NCBI RefSeq assembly: GCF_002939945.1
Contig: NZ_MDEB01000008.1
Span: forward strand, 112,797-176,796
DNA length: 64,000 nucleotides
Source of the DNA: Xanthomonas arboricola pv. populi
GTDB taxonomy: Bacteria > Pseudomonadota > Gammaproteobacteria > Xanthomonadales > Xanthomonadaceae
Reading direction: 5' to 3'
Of this stretch, positions 27,733 through 37,589 are shown piece by piece. A program made the position numbers and the translations under genes. The notes beneath the pieces were generated by a model. That model was not told the origin of the DNA. It saw nothing but the letters and a program-made list of their open reading frames with translations, and ran no database searches. Every line of letters starts with the position of its first letter. Position 1 is the stretch's first letter.

Positions 27733-28911
27733 ATGCTCACGCTCGACCGCACCCTGGCGCAGTCCATCGTCGACCGCGCCATGACCATCATCGACGGCAA
27801 CGTCAATGTGATGGACCACACCGGCGTCATCATCGCCAGCGGCGAGCCGGCGCGCATCGGGCAGCTGCACGAGGGCGCGTTGCTGGTGCTGTCCAGGCAG
27901 GGCCGGGTGGAGATCGATGCGGCGCTGGCGCAGCAGTTGGACGCGGTGCGTCCGGGCGTCAATCTGCCGCTGATCGCCGACGGCTGCATCGTCGGCTGCG
28001 TCGGGCTGACCGGCGACCCGCAACGGATCGGGCAACAGGCCGAACTGGTGCGCATGGCCGCCGAAGCGATGCTGGAACAGGCCGGCCTGCTGCGCCTGCT
28101 CGCCCGTGATGCGCGCCTGCGCGAAGAAGTCACGCTCGGCCTGATCCGCGCCGACGGACCGATCCCGGCACTGGCCGGCTGGGCCGAACGGCTCGGCATC
28201 GCGCTCGACCTGCCACGCGTGGCGGCCGTGATCGAAGTGGAAAGCGACACCCTCCACCTGGACGCCATGCTGGTGGAACTGCAGCGCCTGCACACGCTGC
28301 TGTCCACGCCCGAACGCGGCAACCTGATCGCCGCCACCGCGCTCAACGAACTGGTGGTGCTCAAGCCCGCACTGGATCGCCGCGGCCACTGGGACGTAGA
28401 CGAACAACGCCGTCGCGCCCACACCTTGCTCGAGCGCATGCGCGCCAGCAGCCCGCTGCGGATCCGCCTCGCGCTGGGGCAGTACTTCCCGCAGCCCAAC
28501 AGGCTGGCCCTGTCGCACCAGATCGCACGCACCACCATGCGCATCGGCAAGGCGCGCGCGCCGCAGGCCGATGCGTTCTTCTACGACGACCACCGCCTGC
28601 CGGTGCTGGTGGACGACCTGCGTCAGGCCTGGCAGGCCGACGAATTGCGCAAGCCGCTGCAGGCACTGCTGGCACAGGACCGTCGCGGCGACCTGTTGCA
28701 GACCTTGTCGGTCTGGTTCGGCGCCGGCATGCGCATGGCGCCCACCGCCAAGGCACTGGCCATCCACCGCAATACGCTGGATTACCGCATGCAGCGCATC
28801 GAGGAACTCTGCGCCGTGGACCTGCGCAACACCGACGACTGCATGCGCCTGTATCTGGCCTTGCAGATGCGCGACGACACCGCAGCAAGCGGTACCGAGC
28901 CCGCCCAGTGA
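27733..28911 (+). CDS. cdaR: Carbohydrate diacid regulator CdaR-like activator
   Basis: 392 aa. The N-terminal sugar-diacid recognition domain (about 3-135) includes IVDRAMTIIDGNVNVMDHTG. The C-terminal PucR/CdaR-type helix-turn-helix is at about 335-380 (TAKALAIHRNTLDYRMQRIE). In E. coli CdaR activates glucarate, galactarate and glycerate genes; here it follows the transporter and glycerate kinase and probably regulates them. No aldarate dehydratase or aldolase is in the window. Confidence 0.88.
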   Translation: MLTLDRTLAQSIVDRAMTIIDGNVNVMDHTGVIIASGEPARIGQLHEGALLVLSRQGRVEIDAALAQQLDAVRPGVNLPLIADGCIVGCVGLTGDPQRIGQQAELVRMAAEAMLEQAGLLRLLARDARLREEVTLGLIRADGPIPALAGWAERLGIALDLPRVAAVIEVESDTLHLDAMLVELQRLHTLLSTPERGNLIAATALNELVVLKPALDRRGHWDVDEQRRRAHTLLERMRASSPLRIRLALGQYFPQPNRLALSHQIARTTMRIGKARAPQADAFFYDDHRLPVLVDDLRQAWQADELRKPLQALLAQDRRGDLLQTLSVWFGAGMRMAPTAKALAIHRNTLDYRMQRIEELCAVDLRNTDDCMRLYLALQMRDDTAASGTEPAQ

Positions 28912-29030
28912 CAGGGCGCGTAGGCTGCGCACTGCGCATCTTCTGTGCGATGGCGCGCGCAACGCTGCGTTAGCAGGTATGTTTGGTCCGCTAGACTGAA
29001 CGAATTGCCGGGGAACAAGCGAGCATTCCA

Positions 29031-30782
29031 TTGAGCCACTGCGACGCCGTCGTGTCATCCACCTCCCGCGAGGCCGAGCGGTTGTCGCGTCTGGCGCTGC
29101 TACAGGTCGTCGATACCGGTGCCGAGCCATTCTTCGACGCGCTGGCCGCCGCCGCGCAGGCGATTGCCGGCACGCCGATCGCGCTGGTGTCGTTGGTGGA
29201 CGAACATCGCCAATGGTGGAAGGCCAATATCGGCCTGCCCGACGCCAGCGAAACCCCACGCGAACTCGCGTTCTGCACCTACACCATCCAGGACGATGCG
29301 GTGATGGAAGTACGCGATGCGCCGGCCGATCCGCGCTTTTGCGACAACACGCTGGTCACCGATGCGCCGGGGATCCGTTACTACGCCGGCGCGCCGATCG
29401 TGTTGTCCGACGGGTTGCGCATGGGCACCGTGTGCGTGATCGACCAGCGCCCGCGCGCGCTGGAGCCGGCGCAACTGGCCGCCTTGCAGCAGCTGGCCAG
29501 GGTGGCCGCCGAAGGGCTGGAGCAGCGCCGGCTGATGCTGGAGCGCGAAGCCGCCAACGCGCAACTGCAGCAACGCCTGCGCGAGAGCGAAGCGTTTCTG
29601 GAGCGCACCGGCCGGGTCGCCGGCGTCGGCGGCTGGGAAGTGGATGTGGCCAGCGGCACCGTGACCTGGTCGGACCAGACCTGCCGCCTGCACGATCTGC
29701 CGGCGGGCCACCGGCCGACCTTGGCTGAGGGGATCGGCTTCTACCCGCTCGATGCGCGCGCGGTGATCACCGAGGCGGTCGAGGCCTGCATGCGCGATGG
29801 CACGCCCTGGGACGTGGAGCTGCCGCTGGTCAGCGCCACCGGCCGGCAGCTGTGGGTGCACAGCACCGGCGCGATGGAGCATGTGGACGGACGCACCCGC
29901 CTGATCGGCGCGATCCAGGACGTCACCGAACGCCATCGCGCGGTGGATGCGCTGGCCGCCAGCGAGCGCAAGTTCCGCAACATGTTCCAGTACAGCCTGG
30001 GCCTGATCTGCACCCACGACATGGATGGCCGCCTGATCAGCATCAATCCGGCCGCGGCGCGCTCGCTGGGCCGCAGCGTGGACGACATGGAAGGCCGCTC
30101 GTTGCTGGAATTCATCCGCCCCGAGCGGCACGCCTCCTTCCAGGGCTATCTGTCGCGGATGGTGCTCGACGGCCAGGACGCCGGCGTGATCGAGCTGGTC
30201 GCCAGCGATGGCAGTCTGCGCCATTGGCAGTACCGCAACGTGCTGGACGTGGAGTCCGATGCCACCGTCGTGCTGGCGCACGCCCAGGACATCACCAACC
30301 AGTACCAGCAGGAGAAACAGCTGCTGGAATGGTCGTTCACCGACCCGCTCACCAACTGCTACAACCGCCGTTTCCTGGACGAACTGGACAAGCGCGACCC
30401 CAGCGTGCGCTGGGGCTGCATCGTGGTGGATCTGGACAAGTTCAAGCTGGTCAACGACACCCATGGCCACCAGCGCGGCGACGAGGTGCTGGTGCAGATG
30501 GCCTGGTTCCTCAACCAGCCGCTACGCACCCAGGACCGTCTGGTCCGCCTGGGCGGCGACGAGTTCCTGGTGCTGCTGCATCAACCCACCCAGTCGCAGC
30601 TGGCGGCATTGGCGCACGACTACGTGGCCGCCACCGACGACGCCCCGATCCAGTTCACCCTGGGCACCGCCCTGCGCGACGAGGGCGAGGCGCTGGCGGC
30701 AGTGGTCGATCGCGCCGACCGCTCGCTGTATGCGCTGCGCCGGGCGCGCCGCGGCACCGGCGTCAGCGACCAGCGCGAGTGA
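29031..30782 (+). CDS. Diguanylate cyclase with GAF and two PAS domains
   Basis: Makes cyclic di-GMP in response to signals sensed by its N-terminal domains. 583 aa: GAF domain (about 20-165), PAS (about 185-300, ending in a PAC-like IGAIQDVTERH), second PAS (about 305-420, ending AHAQDITNQYQQ) and GGDEF domain (about 425-575). The active site RLGGDEF is at about 505-511, and an inhibitory I-site RTQD lies five residues upstream of GGDEF. No membrane segments, so it is cytoplasmic. Start is TTG 29031 or GTG 29052; no upstream ATG exists. Confidence 0.92.
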   Translation: MSHCDAVVSSTSREAERLSRLALLQVVDTGAEPFFDALAAAAQAIAGTPIALVSLVDEHRQWWKANIGLPDASETPRELAFCTYTIQDDAVMEVRDAPADPRFCDNTLVTDAPGIRYYAGAPIVLSDGLRMGTVCVIDQRPRALEPAQLAALQQLARVAAEGLEQRRLMLEREAANAQLQQRLRESEAFLERTGRVAGVGGWEVDVASGTVTWSDQTCRLHDLPAGHRPTLAEGIGFYPLDARAVITEAVEACMRDGTPWDVELPLVSATGRQLWVHSTGAMEHVDGRTRLIGAIQDVTERHRAVDALAASERKFRNMFQYSLGLICTHDMDGRLISINPAAARSLGRSVDDMEGRSLLEFIRPERHASFQGYLSRMVLDGQDAGVIELVASDGSLRHWQYRNVLDVESDATVVLAHAQDITNQYQQEKQLLEWSFTDPLTNCYNRRFLDELDKRDPSVRWGCIVVDLDKFKLVNDTHGHQRGDEVLVQMAWFLNQPLRTQDRLVRLGGDEFLVLLHQPTQSQLAALAHDYVAATDDAPIQFTLGTALRDEGEALAAVVDRADRSLYALRRARRGTGVSDQRE

Positions 30783-30917
30783 CGCGCGCCGGTCCCGCAA
30801 GCGGCCACTGCCGAAACTGATCGGCGGCTGACCTTCCCCCTCTGGCCGGCGCCAAACAACGTGCCGATGAATACGCGATCGCCTATCATGTAACCGTTTT
30901 CAACTAAATGGTTTGGA

Positions 30918-31310
30918 ATGGACACCTTCGATCGCACCCAACTCAGTCCCAAGTGGCAGTTCCGTTTCGATTTCTTCGACCGTCACGGTGGCCCCAAAGA
31001 CCCCAGTTACAAGAACGCACTGAAGACCCTGAGCTTTGGTGAAAAGGTCAAGGTCGGCATGAATTTCTATGCCTTCTTCTTCGGCGTCATCTATTTCTTC
31101 ATCATCGGCCTGTGGCGCAAGGCGTTGAGCCTGATCGGCATCAGCATCGTGGTGAGCATCGTGGCCTCGTTCCTGCCGGCCGCGTTTCAGAATGTGCTGT
31201 GGCTGCCGCTGTCGTTGTTGACCGGCATGATCGCCAACTACGCCTATTACCTGGACAAGGTGAAGGGCAGCACCAGCTGGAACCCGTTCGAAGGCATGCG
31301 CTGGATCTGA
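30918..31310 (+). CDS. DUF2628 family membrane protein
   Basis: 130 aa. An N-terminal soluble part (FDFFDRHGGPKDPSYKNALK) precedes two or three hydrophobic helices (about 48-68, 70-100). The layout and the FFGVIYFFIIGLW segment fit the uncharacterised DUF2628 family. Followed by a strong terminator. Function unknown. Confidence 0.75.
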   Translation: MDTFDRTQLSPKWQFRFDFFDRHGGPKDPSYKNALKTLSFGEKVKVGMNFYAFFFGVIYFFIIGLWRKALSLIGISIVVSIVASFLPAAFQNVLWLPLSLLTGMIANYAYYLDKVKGSTSWNPFEGMRWI

Positions 31311-31363
31311 AGCAACCGCGTCACAGGCGCGTCGGCCCCTCCCGCCGCCACGCCAGCGTCGCC

Positions 31364-31391
31364 AAGCCCGGTCACTGACCGGGCTTTTTTT
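31364..31391 (+). terminator. Rho-independent terminator after the DUF2628 gene
   Basis: AGCCCGGT (31365-31372) pairs with ACCGGGCT (31378-31385) around a 5-nt loop, followed by a run of seven T. Confidence 0.88.
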
Positions 31392-31419
31392 ATGGGCCAA
31401 CCAAGCCCCGGGGACCAAG

Positions 31420-31533
31420 CCCCTCTCCCCCCGGGGCGATAAGGCACAGCTTGCGCGCCACTGGCGCGCGTGCCTGGCAGCGCCCGCGCTGCTAGCGCGG
31501 GCCGGGGCGCGGAGCGTGGGTTGGGGTAAGGGG
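31420..31533. repeat. Intergenic GC-rich palindromic repeat (CCCCTCTCCC ... TTGGGGT family)
   Basis: Begins CCCCTCTCCCCCCGGGG, contains the palindrome CTTGCGCGCC-ACTGGCGCGCG, and ends GGTTGGGGTAAGGGG. A diverged copy occupies 56661-56767 between recB and recD. The rest of the 31392-31889 gap is AT-richer and shows no gene; it must hold the promoter of the receptor at 31890, but I found no clear operator. Confidence 0.7.
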
Positions 31534-31889
31534 CCGGCCCCCCCGACGCGCAACACGCCAAAGAACGCCCCTCTCAACCAACTGCGCGCAACCCAGACAA
31601 ATCGCTTCAAGCCAGCTCATCCGTCAGCGCAGCTGACACGCTTCAGAACTGCAGCACCAAGTGCCCGCAACAGACTGATTCAACACGCTTAAAACACCCG
31701 TAAATTGCTCGAGCCCGCACACTTTGCTGCGCCGCGGTGTGCAGCAGCTGGTCGAGAATGCTTAATCTTTGCCAACCGATGACACATGGCCGCACTGAAT
31801 TTAGATCGATCCAACTAAGTAACTCCCCTGCAAGTGTTTGAAAAGACGAAGTCTTTCCGTCGTACCACCGCCCTCGACGAGACGCTTGA

Positions 31890-34823
31890 ATGAACCATTA
31901 CCGACGTTATCGCCTGCAGCTGCTGTCGCGCGCCGTGCTGCTCGCATTGCTGTCACCCCTGCCCGCACTGGCCCAGCAGGCCAGCGCCCCGCAACAACTC
32001 GATGCGGTCACCGTGACCGGTTCGCGCATCAAGCGCGTCCAGGCCGAAGGACCGGCGCCGGTGCAGATCATCGGCTCGGAGGAGATCCGTGCGCAGGGCT
32101 TCACCACCGTCTACGACATGCTCGGCACCCTCAACCAGGCCATCGGCACGGTGGAGGCCGATGTCAGCTGGGGCTCGCATACGCCCAACGCCAGCCCGCT
32201 CAACCTGCGCAACCTCGGCCCCAACCGCAGCCTGTTGCTGGTCAACGGCCGCCGCGTGGCCGACTACCCGCTGCCGTACAACGGCCAGAGCAACGTCTCC
32301 AACTACAGCAATATCCCGGCCGCCGCGGTGGACCGGGTCGAGGTGCTCACCGGCGGTGCCTCGGCCATCTACGGCTCGGACGCGATCGCCGGCGTGGTCA
32401 ACGTGATCCTCAAGCAGAACTACAGCGGCGACCAGTTCCGCATGCGCGGCGGCACCTCCAGCGAGGGCGGCCGCGATACCGCCGATGTGTCCTGGGCCGG
32501 CGGGCGCACCGGCGACAACTGGAGCGTGACCTACGCGCTGCAATACACCAGCCGCGACCCGCTGTTCGGCCGCGACCGCCCGCAGATGGACGACGCCAGC
32601 GACGCGCCCTACAGCGCCTGGACCGCCGAGCAGCGCCGGGTGGGGTTTCGCCCCAGCAGCGGCATCGCCCTGATCGACAACGCCACCGGCACCCGCCAGG
32701 CGCCGCCGCCCGGTGCCTGCGACCAGTTCGGCGGCGAGTACTACCTGGCCGACCGGCTGCTCTACAACCGCAACACCGGCGTGACCAGCAACACCGGCCA
32801 GCTGTGCGGGCTGAGCGCCGACTACGGCAACTGGCTGCTGCGCAGCGGCAGCAAGGACCTGTCCGGCTATCTCTACGGCACCTGGGAGTTCGGCAATGGG
32901 GTGCAGGCCTGGACCAACCTGGCGGTGTTCGATTCCGAGGCGCAGTGGGGCACCTCGCCGCCCGCGGTGCAGTTGCCTGCCGGGCTCGATTTCCCGGCGT
33001 TCTACGATGTGACCAGCGGCCAGCAGCTGATCGGCGTACGCCAGTTCACCGCCAACGAGGTCGGCAGCCAGGCCGGGCTGCGCAACCGCAACCGCGAGCG
33101 TTCCTGGGACATCAGCGCCGGCTTGCGCGGCACCCTGGCCGACGGCCGCTTCGATTGGGAGGCCTCGCTGGGCCGGTCCTACTACCGCGTGCAGGAGCGC
33201 ATCTCCACGGTGAACTGGCAGCGCGCCAACGCCTATTTCCTCGGCCCGCAGCTGGGCACCGTGGATGGGCTGCCGGCCTATGCGCTGGATCGCGCGCGCT
33301 GGTGGACGCCGCTGACGCCGGGGCAGTACGCGCAGATCGGCGCGCACTCGGTCAACCGCGCCGCCTCCTGGGTCAACCAGGGCGCGCTCAGCCTCAGCGG
33401 CACCCTGGCCGACGGCTGGGCCGGGCCGATCCAATTCGCTGCCGTGGCCGAAGCCGCGCAACAGGGCTACCGGCTCAACCCCGATCCACGCGCCAATCTC
33501 GATTACGAGGTGCAGAACGTCGACCGCGGCGGTGGCGAGCGCACCCGTTACTCCGGCGGGCTGGAGTTCAGCGTGCCGCTGACCACCACGCTCACCGCTA
33601 CCCTGGCCGGCCGCTACGATCGCTACGGCGACTACACCGCCTATAGCGACGATGCCAACCTGCTCGACATCGGCACCCAGAAGGAATCCACCTGGAGCGC
33701 TGGCCTGCAGTGGCGGCCGATCGACAGCCTGCTGTTGCGCGGCAGCTACGCCACCAGCTTCCGCACCCCGGACATGCACTATCTGCTCGGCCAACCCAGC
33801 TCGGCCCAGGTGAGCACGCTCGACCAGTACCGCTGCATCGCCAGCGGCGCCTACCGGATCAACAACTGCACTGGCGACAACACCGCAGTGACCTATCCGT
33901 TCGCGATCAACCGCCGCGGCACCCCGGATCTGGACGCGGAGCTGGGCAATTCGTGGACGGTGGGGTTTGTCTGGGACGCGTTCGAGCATGTCTCGTTCAC
34001 CGCCGACTTCTGGAGCATCCATCTGGAAGACGAGATCCGCGATATCGACGAGACCACCATCCTGCGCGACGAGGCCGGCTGCCGCACCGGGCTGACCATC
34101 ACCCCTGGCCAGGCCTGGTCCAACCCCGGCGGTGCCGATTACTGCGCCTCGATCCTGGCCCGCGTGCAGCGCGATGCAGGCGGCGCGATCACCGCGATCG
34201 AGCGCGGGCCGATCAACCTGGCCCAGCGCGATGTGCGCGGCCTGGACCTGTCGGCGCGCTACCAGCTCACCACCGGCGTCGGCGATTTCCAGCTGGGTCT
34301 GGATTACACCAACCTGCGCTCGATGCGCGAGCAGACCTACCGCACCGACCCCAACCCCGAGCGCCGCGACCGCGACATCCGCAGCAAGCTGCGCGGCAGC
34401 GTGAGCTGGCTGTACGGCAACTGGAACGCCACCGTCTACGGCGACCGGGTCGGCGCGGTGCCCGGCGTGCGCTCGCACTGGGGCCTAGACCGGCTCGACA
34501 ACCCCGGCGGCTGCGTGCCGTTTGCCGATGGCGGCGTGCCCGACGACCGCGCCAACTGCACCGACACCGATCCGGCCAGCCCCACTTTCGGCCAGAGCAC
34601 CCGCAAATACTACGGCCGCATCGGCCCGGCGATCACCTGGAACGTCAATCTCGGCTACCGCATCACCCCGGCGATGAAGCTCAACCTCTACGTCAACAAC
34701 GTCTTCAACAGCACCGGCTACAACCACAAGGATCCGTACAAGCTCGATTACGAGTTCTACAACAGCCGCCTGTTCAGCCCGGTCGGGCGCGAGATCGCGG
34801 CAGAATACGTGTTCGATTTCTGA
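31890..34823 (+). CDS. TonB-dependent receptor, probable oligosaccharide/mannoside uptake
   Basis: 977-aa outer-membrane transporter. Signal peptide to about PALAQQ (1-29), TonB box LDAVTVTGSRIKR (about 37-50), plug domain (NLRNLGPNRSLLLVNGRR, VLTGGASAIYGSDAIAGVVN), and a large barrel ending AAEYVFDF. No STN domain. The VTVTGSRIKR N-terminus is common in the sugar-linked TonB receptors of xanthomonads. The adjacent downstream GH92 mannosidase suggests a carbohydrate utilisation locus for mannose-containing glycans. Ligand is inferred from context only. Confidence 0.92.
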   Translation: MNHYRRYRLQLLSRAVLLALLSPLPALAQQASAPQQLDAVTVTGSRIKRVQAEGPAPVQIIGSEEIRAQGFTTVYDMLGTLNQAIGTVEADVSWGSHTPNASPLNLRNLGPNRSLLLVNGRRVADYPLPYNGQSNVSNYSNIPAAAVDRVEVLTGGASAIYGSDAIAGVVNVILKQNYSGDQFRMRGGTSSEGGRDTADVSWAGGRTGDNWSVTYALQYTSRDPLFGRDRPQMDDASDAPYSAWTAEQRRVGFRPSSGIALIDNATGTRQAPPPGACDQFGGEYYLADRLLYNRNTGVTSNTGQLCGLSADYGNWLLRSGSKDLSGYLYGTWEFGNGVQAWTNLAVFDSEAQWGTSPPAVQLPAGLDFPAFYDVTSGQQLIGVRQFTANEVGSQAGLRNRNRERSWDISAGLRGTLADGRFDWEASLGRSYYRVQERISTVNWQRANAYFLGPQLGTVDGLPAYALDRARWWTPLTPGQYAQIGAHSVNRAASWVNQGALSLSGTLADGWAGPIQFAAVAEAAQQGYRLNPDPRANLDYEVQNVDRGGGERTRYSGGLEFSVPLTTTLTATLAGRYDRYGDYTAYSDDANLLDIGTQKESTWSAGLQWRPIDSLLLRGSYATSFRTPDMHYLLGQPSSAQVSTLDQYRCIASGAYRINNCTGDNTAVTYPFAINRRGTPDLDAELGNSWTVGFVWDAFEHVSFTADFWSIHLEDEIRDIDETTILRDEAGCRTGLTITPGQAWSNPGGADYCASILARVQRDAGGAITAIERGPINLAQRDVRGLDLSARYQLTTGVGDFQLGLDYTNLRSMREQTYRTDPNPERRDRDIRSKLRGSVSWLYGNWNATVYGDRVGAVPGVRSHWGLDRLDNPGGCVPFADGGVPDDRANCTDTDPASPTFGQSTRKYYGRIGPAITWNVNLGYRITPAMKLNLYVNNVFNSTGYNHKDPYKLDYEFYNSRLFSPVGREIAAEYVFDF

Positions 34824-35056
34824 GGCGGGCAAGCGCACCCGGCCAGATTGTCAGACGGCAGCGGGTGGCAGTCCCGGCGCCGGCCCTGCACGTGGGTGGC
34901 GGCCGGTGTCGGCCATCCTCCACTGCCGGAATTACGCATAGGCGTGCCGCCGGTCGTTCGAATGCGGTCGTTGTGCGTCGATCGCTGCGTGGTGCAGCGG
35001 TCGGCATGGATCCTCCACCTGCGGCTTCGGTCGCCCTCTCCCCCGAGGTGTCTTGC

Positions 35057-37534
35057 ATGCTCTGCGCAGTTTCGTCCGACCGTTCCGTCTCGCGGCGTGC
35101 TGCGCTGCCATTCTGGCGCCGCGCCGCCGCCGGCCTGTGTCTGCTCGGCATGGCTGTGTGCGCGCCGCTGGCCGCGCAGGACCCGGCGCAGGTCAACACC
35201 TTCATCGGCAGCAAGGACGACGGCAACACCTTCCCCGGTGCCTCGGCCCCGTTCGGCCTGGTCCAGGTCAGCCCGATCGGCGCGCACTACGCCGGCTGGC
35301 GCTACGACGATCCCGGCATCCGCGGCTTCGGCCATTCGTTCCTGTCCGGGGCCGGCTGCTGGGAGCAGGGTGGGCAGGTCTCGGTGCTGCCGGTCACCGG
35401 CCGCATCGGCCCGGGGGGCGACTTCGACACCGCCGACGCCAAGGCCTTCGACCAGAAGCGCTATGCCGCCCGCTACACCCATGACGGCGAAGTGGGCCAG
35501 GCCGGTTACTACAAGGTGCGGCTGACCGACTACGGCGGCATCGACGCCGAAGCCACCGCGCTCACCCGCGCCGCCGCCGAGCGCTACAGCTTCGCACCAG
35601 GCGCCGACACCGGCCATGTGCTGGTCAACCTCGGCCAGGCCAACGACCGCCACGTGGTGATCGGCAGCCAGCTGCAGGTGGTCGGCGACCGCGTGGTCGA
35701 AGGCAAACTGACCACGCAGAGCTTCTGCGGCGGCCACGAATACACCACCTGGTTCCGGCTGGAATTCGACCGCCCGTTTACCGCGCACGGGGTCTGGGGT
35801 GAAGACGGCGGCGTACCCGACGCGCGCCACGGCATGGGCGGCGAACTTAAGCCCAACGGCGCCTGGCTCAGTTTCCCGTTGGGCAAGGACAAGCGCACAC
35901 GGGCAGTGACCGTGGTCAGCGCCATCTCGCACGTGGATGCCGAAGGCGCGCGCAACAACCTGCGCGCAGACGGCATGCTCGGCGGCAAGCCGCTAGGTCT
36001 GGAGCAGATGCGCCAACGCGCGCAACAGGCCTGGCGCAAGGAACTGGCCAGCATGCAGCTGGACGGCGCCAGCGCCGACGATCGCAGCGTGGCCTATACC
36101 GCGCTGTATCACGCCCTGCTGCAGCCGTTGACCGGCAGCGATGCCGATGGCCGCTATCGCGGCTTCGACGATGCGATCCACCGCGCCGATGGCTGGACCT
36201 ACTACGAATATTTTTCGCTGTGGGACACCTATCGCTCGCAGAACCAGTTGCTCGCCTTGCTGCAACCGGCGCGCGCGCGCGACATCGGCCGCTCGCTGCT
36301 GGCGATCCATCAGCAAGGCGGCTGGCTGCCGCGCTGGGGCTACGCCAACTTCGACACCAACATCATGACCGGCGACCCGGTGACCCCGTTCCTGGTCGAC
36401 CTGTGGCGCTTCGGCGCGCTGCAGGGCAGTGAAACCGAGGCCTACGCCGCGCTGCGCCAGAACGCCTTCGGCCAGCCGCCCATCAATTCGCGCCACGCCG
36501 GGCGCTCGGGCAACGCCAGCTACCTGGCCAACGGCTACGTGCAATACGACCGTGCCTTCCCCTCCAAGGGCATGGACGTGGACCCGCACCACGGCGGCTC
36601 GGCCACGCTGGAATACGCGCTGGCCGACTGCGCGCTGGCGCAGATGGCGCACGCGCTCGGCCACACCGACGACAGCGCGCTGCTACGCAAACGCGGCGGC
36701 AACTGGCACCACGTCTGGGACGCCGGCGTGCGCGATGCCGACACCGGCTTCAGCGGGTTTCCGCGGCCCCGACTGGAAGACGGCAGCTGGTACGCCCCCT
36801 CGGACGATCGCTACAGCCCGCGTTCGCAGCATGGCTTCCACGAAGGCACCGCCTGGCAATACCAGTGGCTGGTGCAGCAGGACATCCCCGGCATGCTGCA
36901 GGCCATGCATGGCAGCGAGCAGGCCGGCAAGCGCCTGGACGCCTTCTTCGCCTACGACGACCTGCTGAAGGACCCGCTCAACGCCGCGCGCACGCACTGG
37001 GTGGTCGGCCCGTACAGCTATTACAACCAGTACCGCTACAACCCCAACAACGAACCGGACCTGCACGCCCCGTGGATGTACACGTTGATCGGCCAGCCGT
37101 GGAAGACCGCCACCGTGGTGCGCGCTGCGCAGCAGCTATTCACCAACGCGCCCAATGGCGTCACCGGTAACGACGATCTCGGCACCATGTCGGCCTGGTA
37201 CCTGTTCAGCGCGCTGGGCCTGTATCCGGCGGTGCCGGGCAGCGGGCAGTTCCTGCTGCACGCCCCGCGCTTCAAGCGGGTCACGTTGAACCTGGGCAAC
37301 GGCAAGCGCCTGCGCATCGACGCCCCCGGCGCCGACGGCCGCGCGCTGCAATACGTGGACAGCGTGCGTTTCAACGGCACACCGCAGCGGCAGGTGTTCC
37401 TGGACTGGGCCCAGCTGCAGCAGGGCGGCACCTTGTCGTTCGCATTGACCAAGCAGGCGCCGACCCAGGGCTGGGGCACGCAACCAGACGCATTGCCTAC
37501 CTCGTTCTGCGCCACGCCTGCCGCCGCGCCGTGA
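35057..37534 (+). CDS. Secreted alpha-1,2-mannosidase, glycoside hydrolase family 92
   Basis: Ca2+-dependent exo-alpha-mannosidase trimming mannosides such as N-glycans. 825 aa from ATG 35057 (an ATG at 35006 would add 17 residues). Signal peptide covers about 20-40 (AGLCLLGMAVCAPLAAQ). GH92 motifs: DDGNTFPGASAPFG (about 53), GAGCWEQGGQVSV (about 98), SLWDTYRSQN (about 386) and GNDDLGTMSAWYLF (about 704), the last holding the catalytic acidic residues. The usual GNDDCGQMSAW has Leu-Gly-Thr here, a mild deviation. Lies downstream of a TonB receptor in the same direction. Confidence 0.93.
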   Translation: MLCAVSSDRSVSRRAALPFWRRAAAGLCLLGMAVCAPLAAQDPAQVNTFIGSKDDGNTFPGASAPFGLVQVSPIGAHYAGWRYDDPGIRGFGHSFLSGAGCWEQGGQVSVLPVTGRIGPGGDFDTADAKAFDQKRYAARYTHDGEVGQAGYYKVRLTDYGGIDAEATALTRAAAERYSFAPGADTGHVLVNLGQANDRHVVIGSQLQVVGDRVVEGKLTTQSFCGGHEYTTWFRLEFDRPFTAHGVWGEDGGVPDARHGMGGELKPNGAWLSFPLGKDKRTRAVTVVSAISHVDAEGARNNLRADGMLGGKPLGLEQMRQRAQQAWRKELASMQLDGASADDRSVAYTALYHALLQPLTGSDADGRYRGFDDAIHRADGWTYYEYFSLWDTYRSQNQLLALLQPARARDIGRSLLAIHQQGGWLPRWGYANFDTNIMTGDPVTPFLVDLWRFGALQGSETEAYAALRQNAFGQPPINSRHAGRSGNASYLANGYVQYDRAFPSKGMDVDPHHGGSATLEYALADCALAQMAHALGHTDDSALLRKRGGNWHHVWDAGVRDADTGFSGFPRPRLEDGSWYAPSDDRYSPRSQHGFHEGTAWQYQWLVQQDIPGMLQAMHGSEQAGKRLDAFFAYDDLLKDPLNAARTHWVVGPYSYYNQYRYNPNNEPDLHAPWMYTLIGQPWKTATVVRAAQQLFTNAPNGVTGNDDLGTMSAWYLFSALGLYPAVPGSGQFLLHAPRFKRVTLNLGNGKRLRIDAPGADGRALQYVDSVRFNGTPQRQVFLDWAQLQQGGTLSFALTKQAPTQGWGTQPDALPTSFCATPAAAP

Positions 37535-37589
37535 TTCAAGCGCCGGCATTGCGAGCGCGGGCCGGCGGCGCAGCCTGAAAGCCTGAAAA

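Noticed and set aside
31953..34478. 841-codon minus-strand ORF opposite the third TonB receptor
   Set aside because: Antisense shadow; Ala/Val/Gly-rich translation without recognisable motifs.
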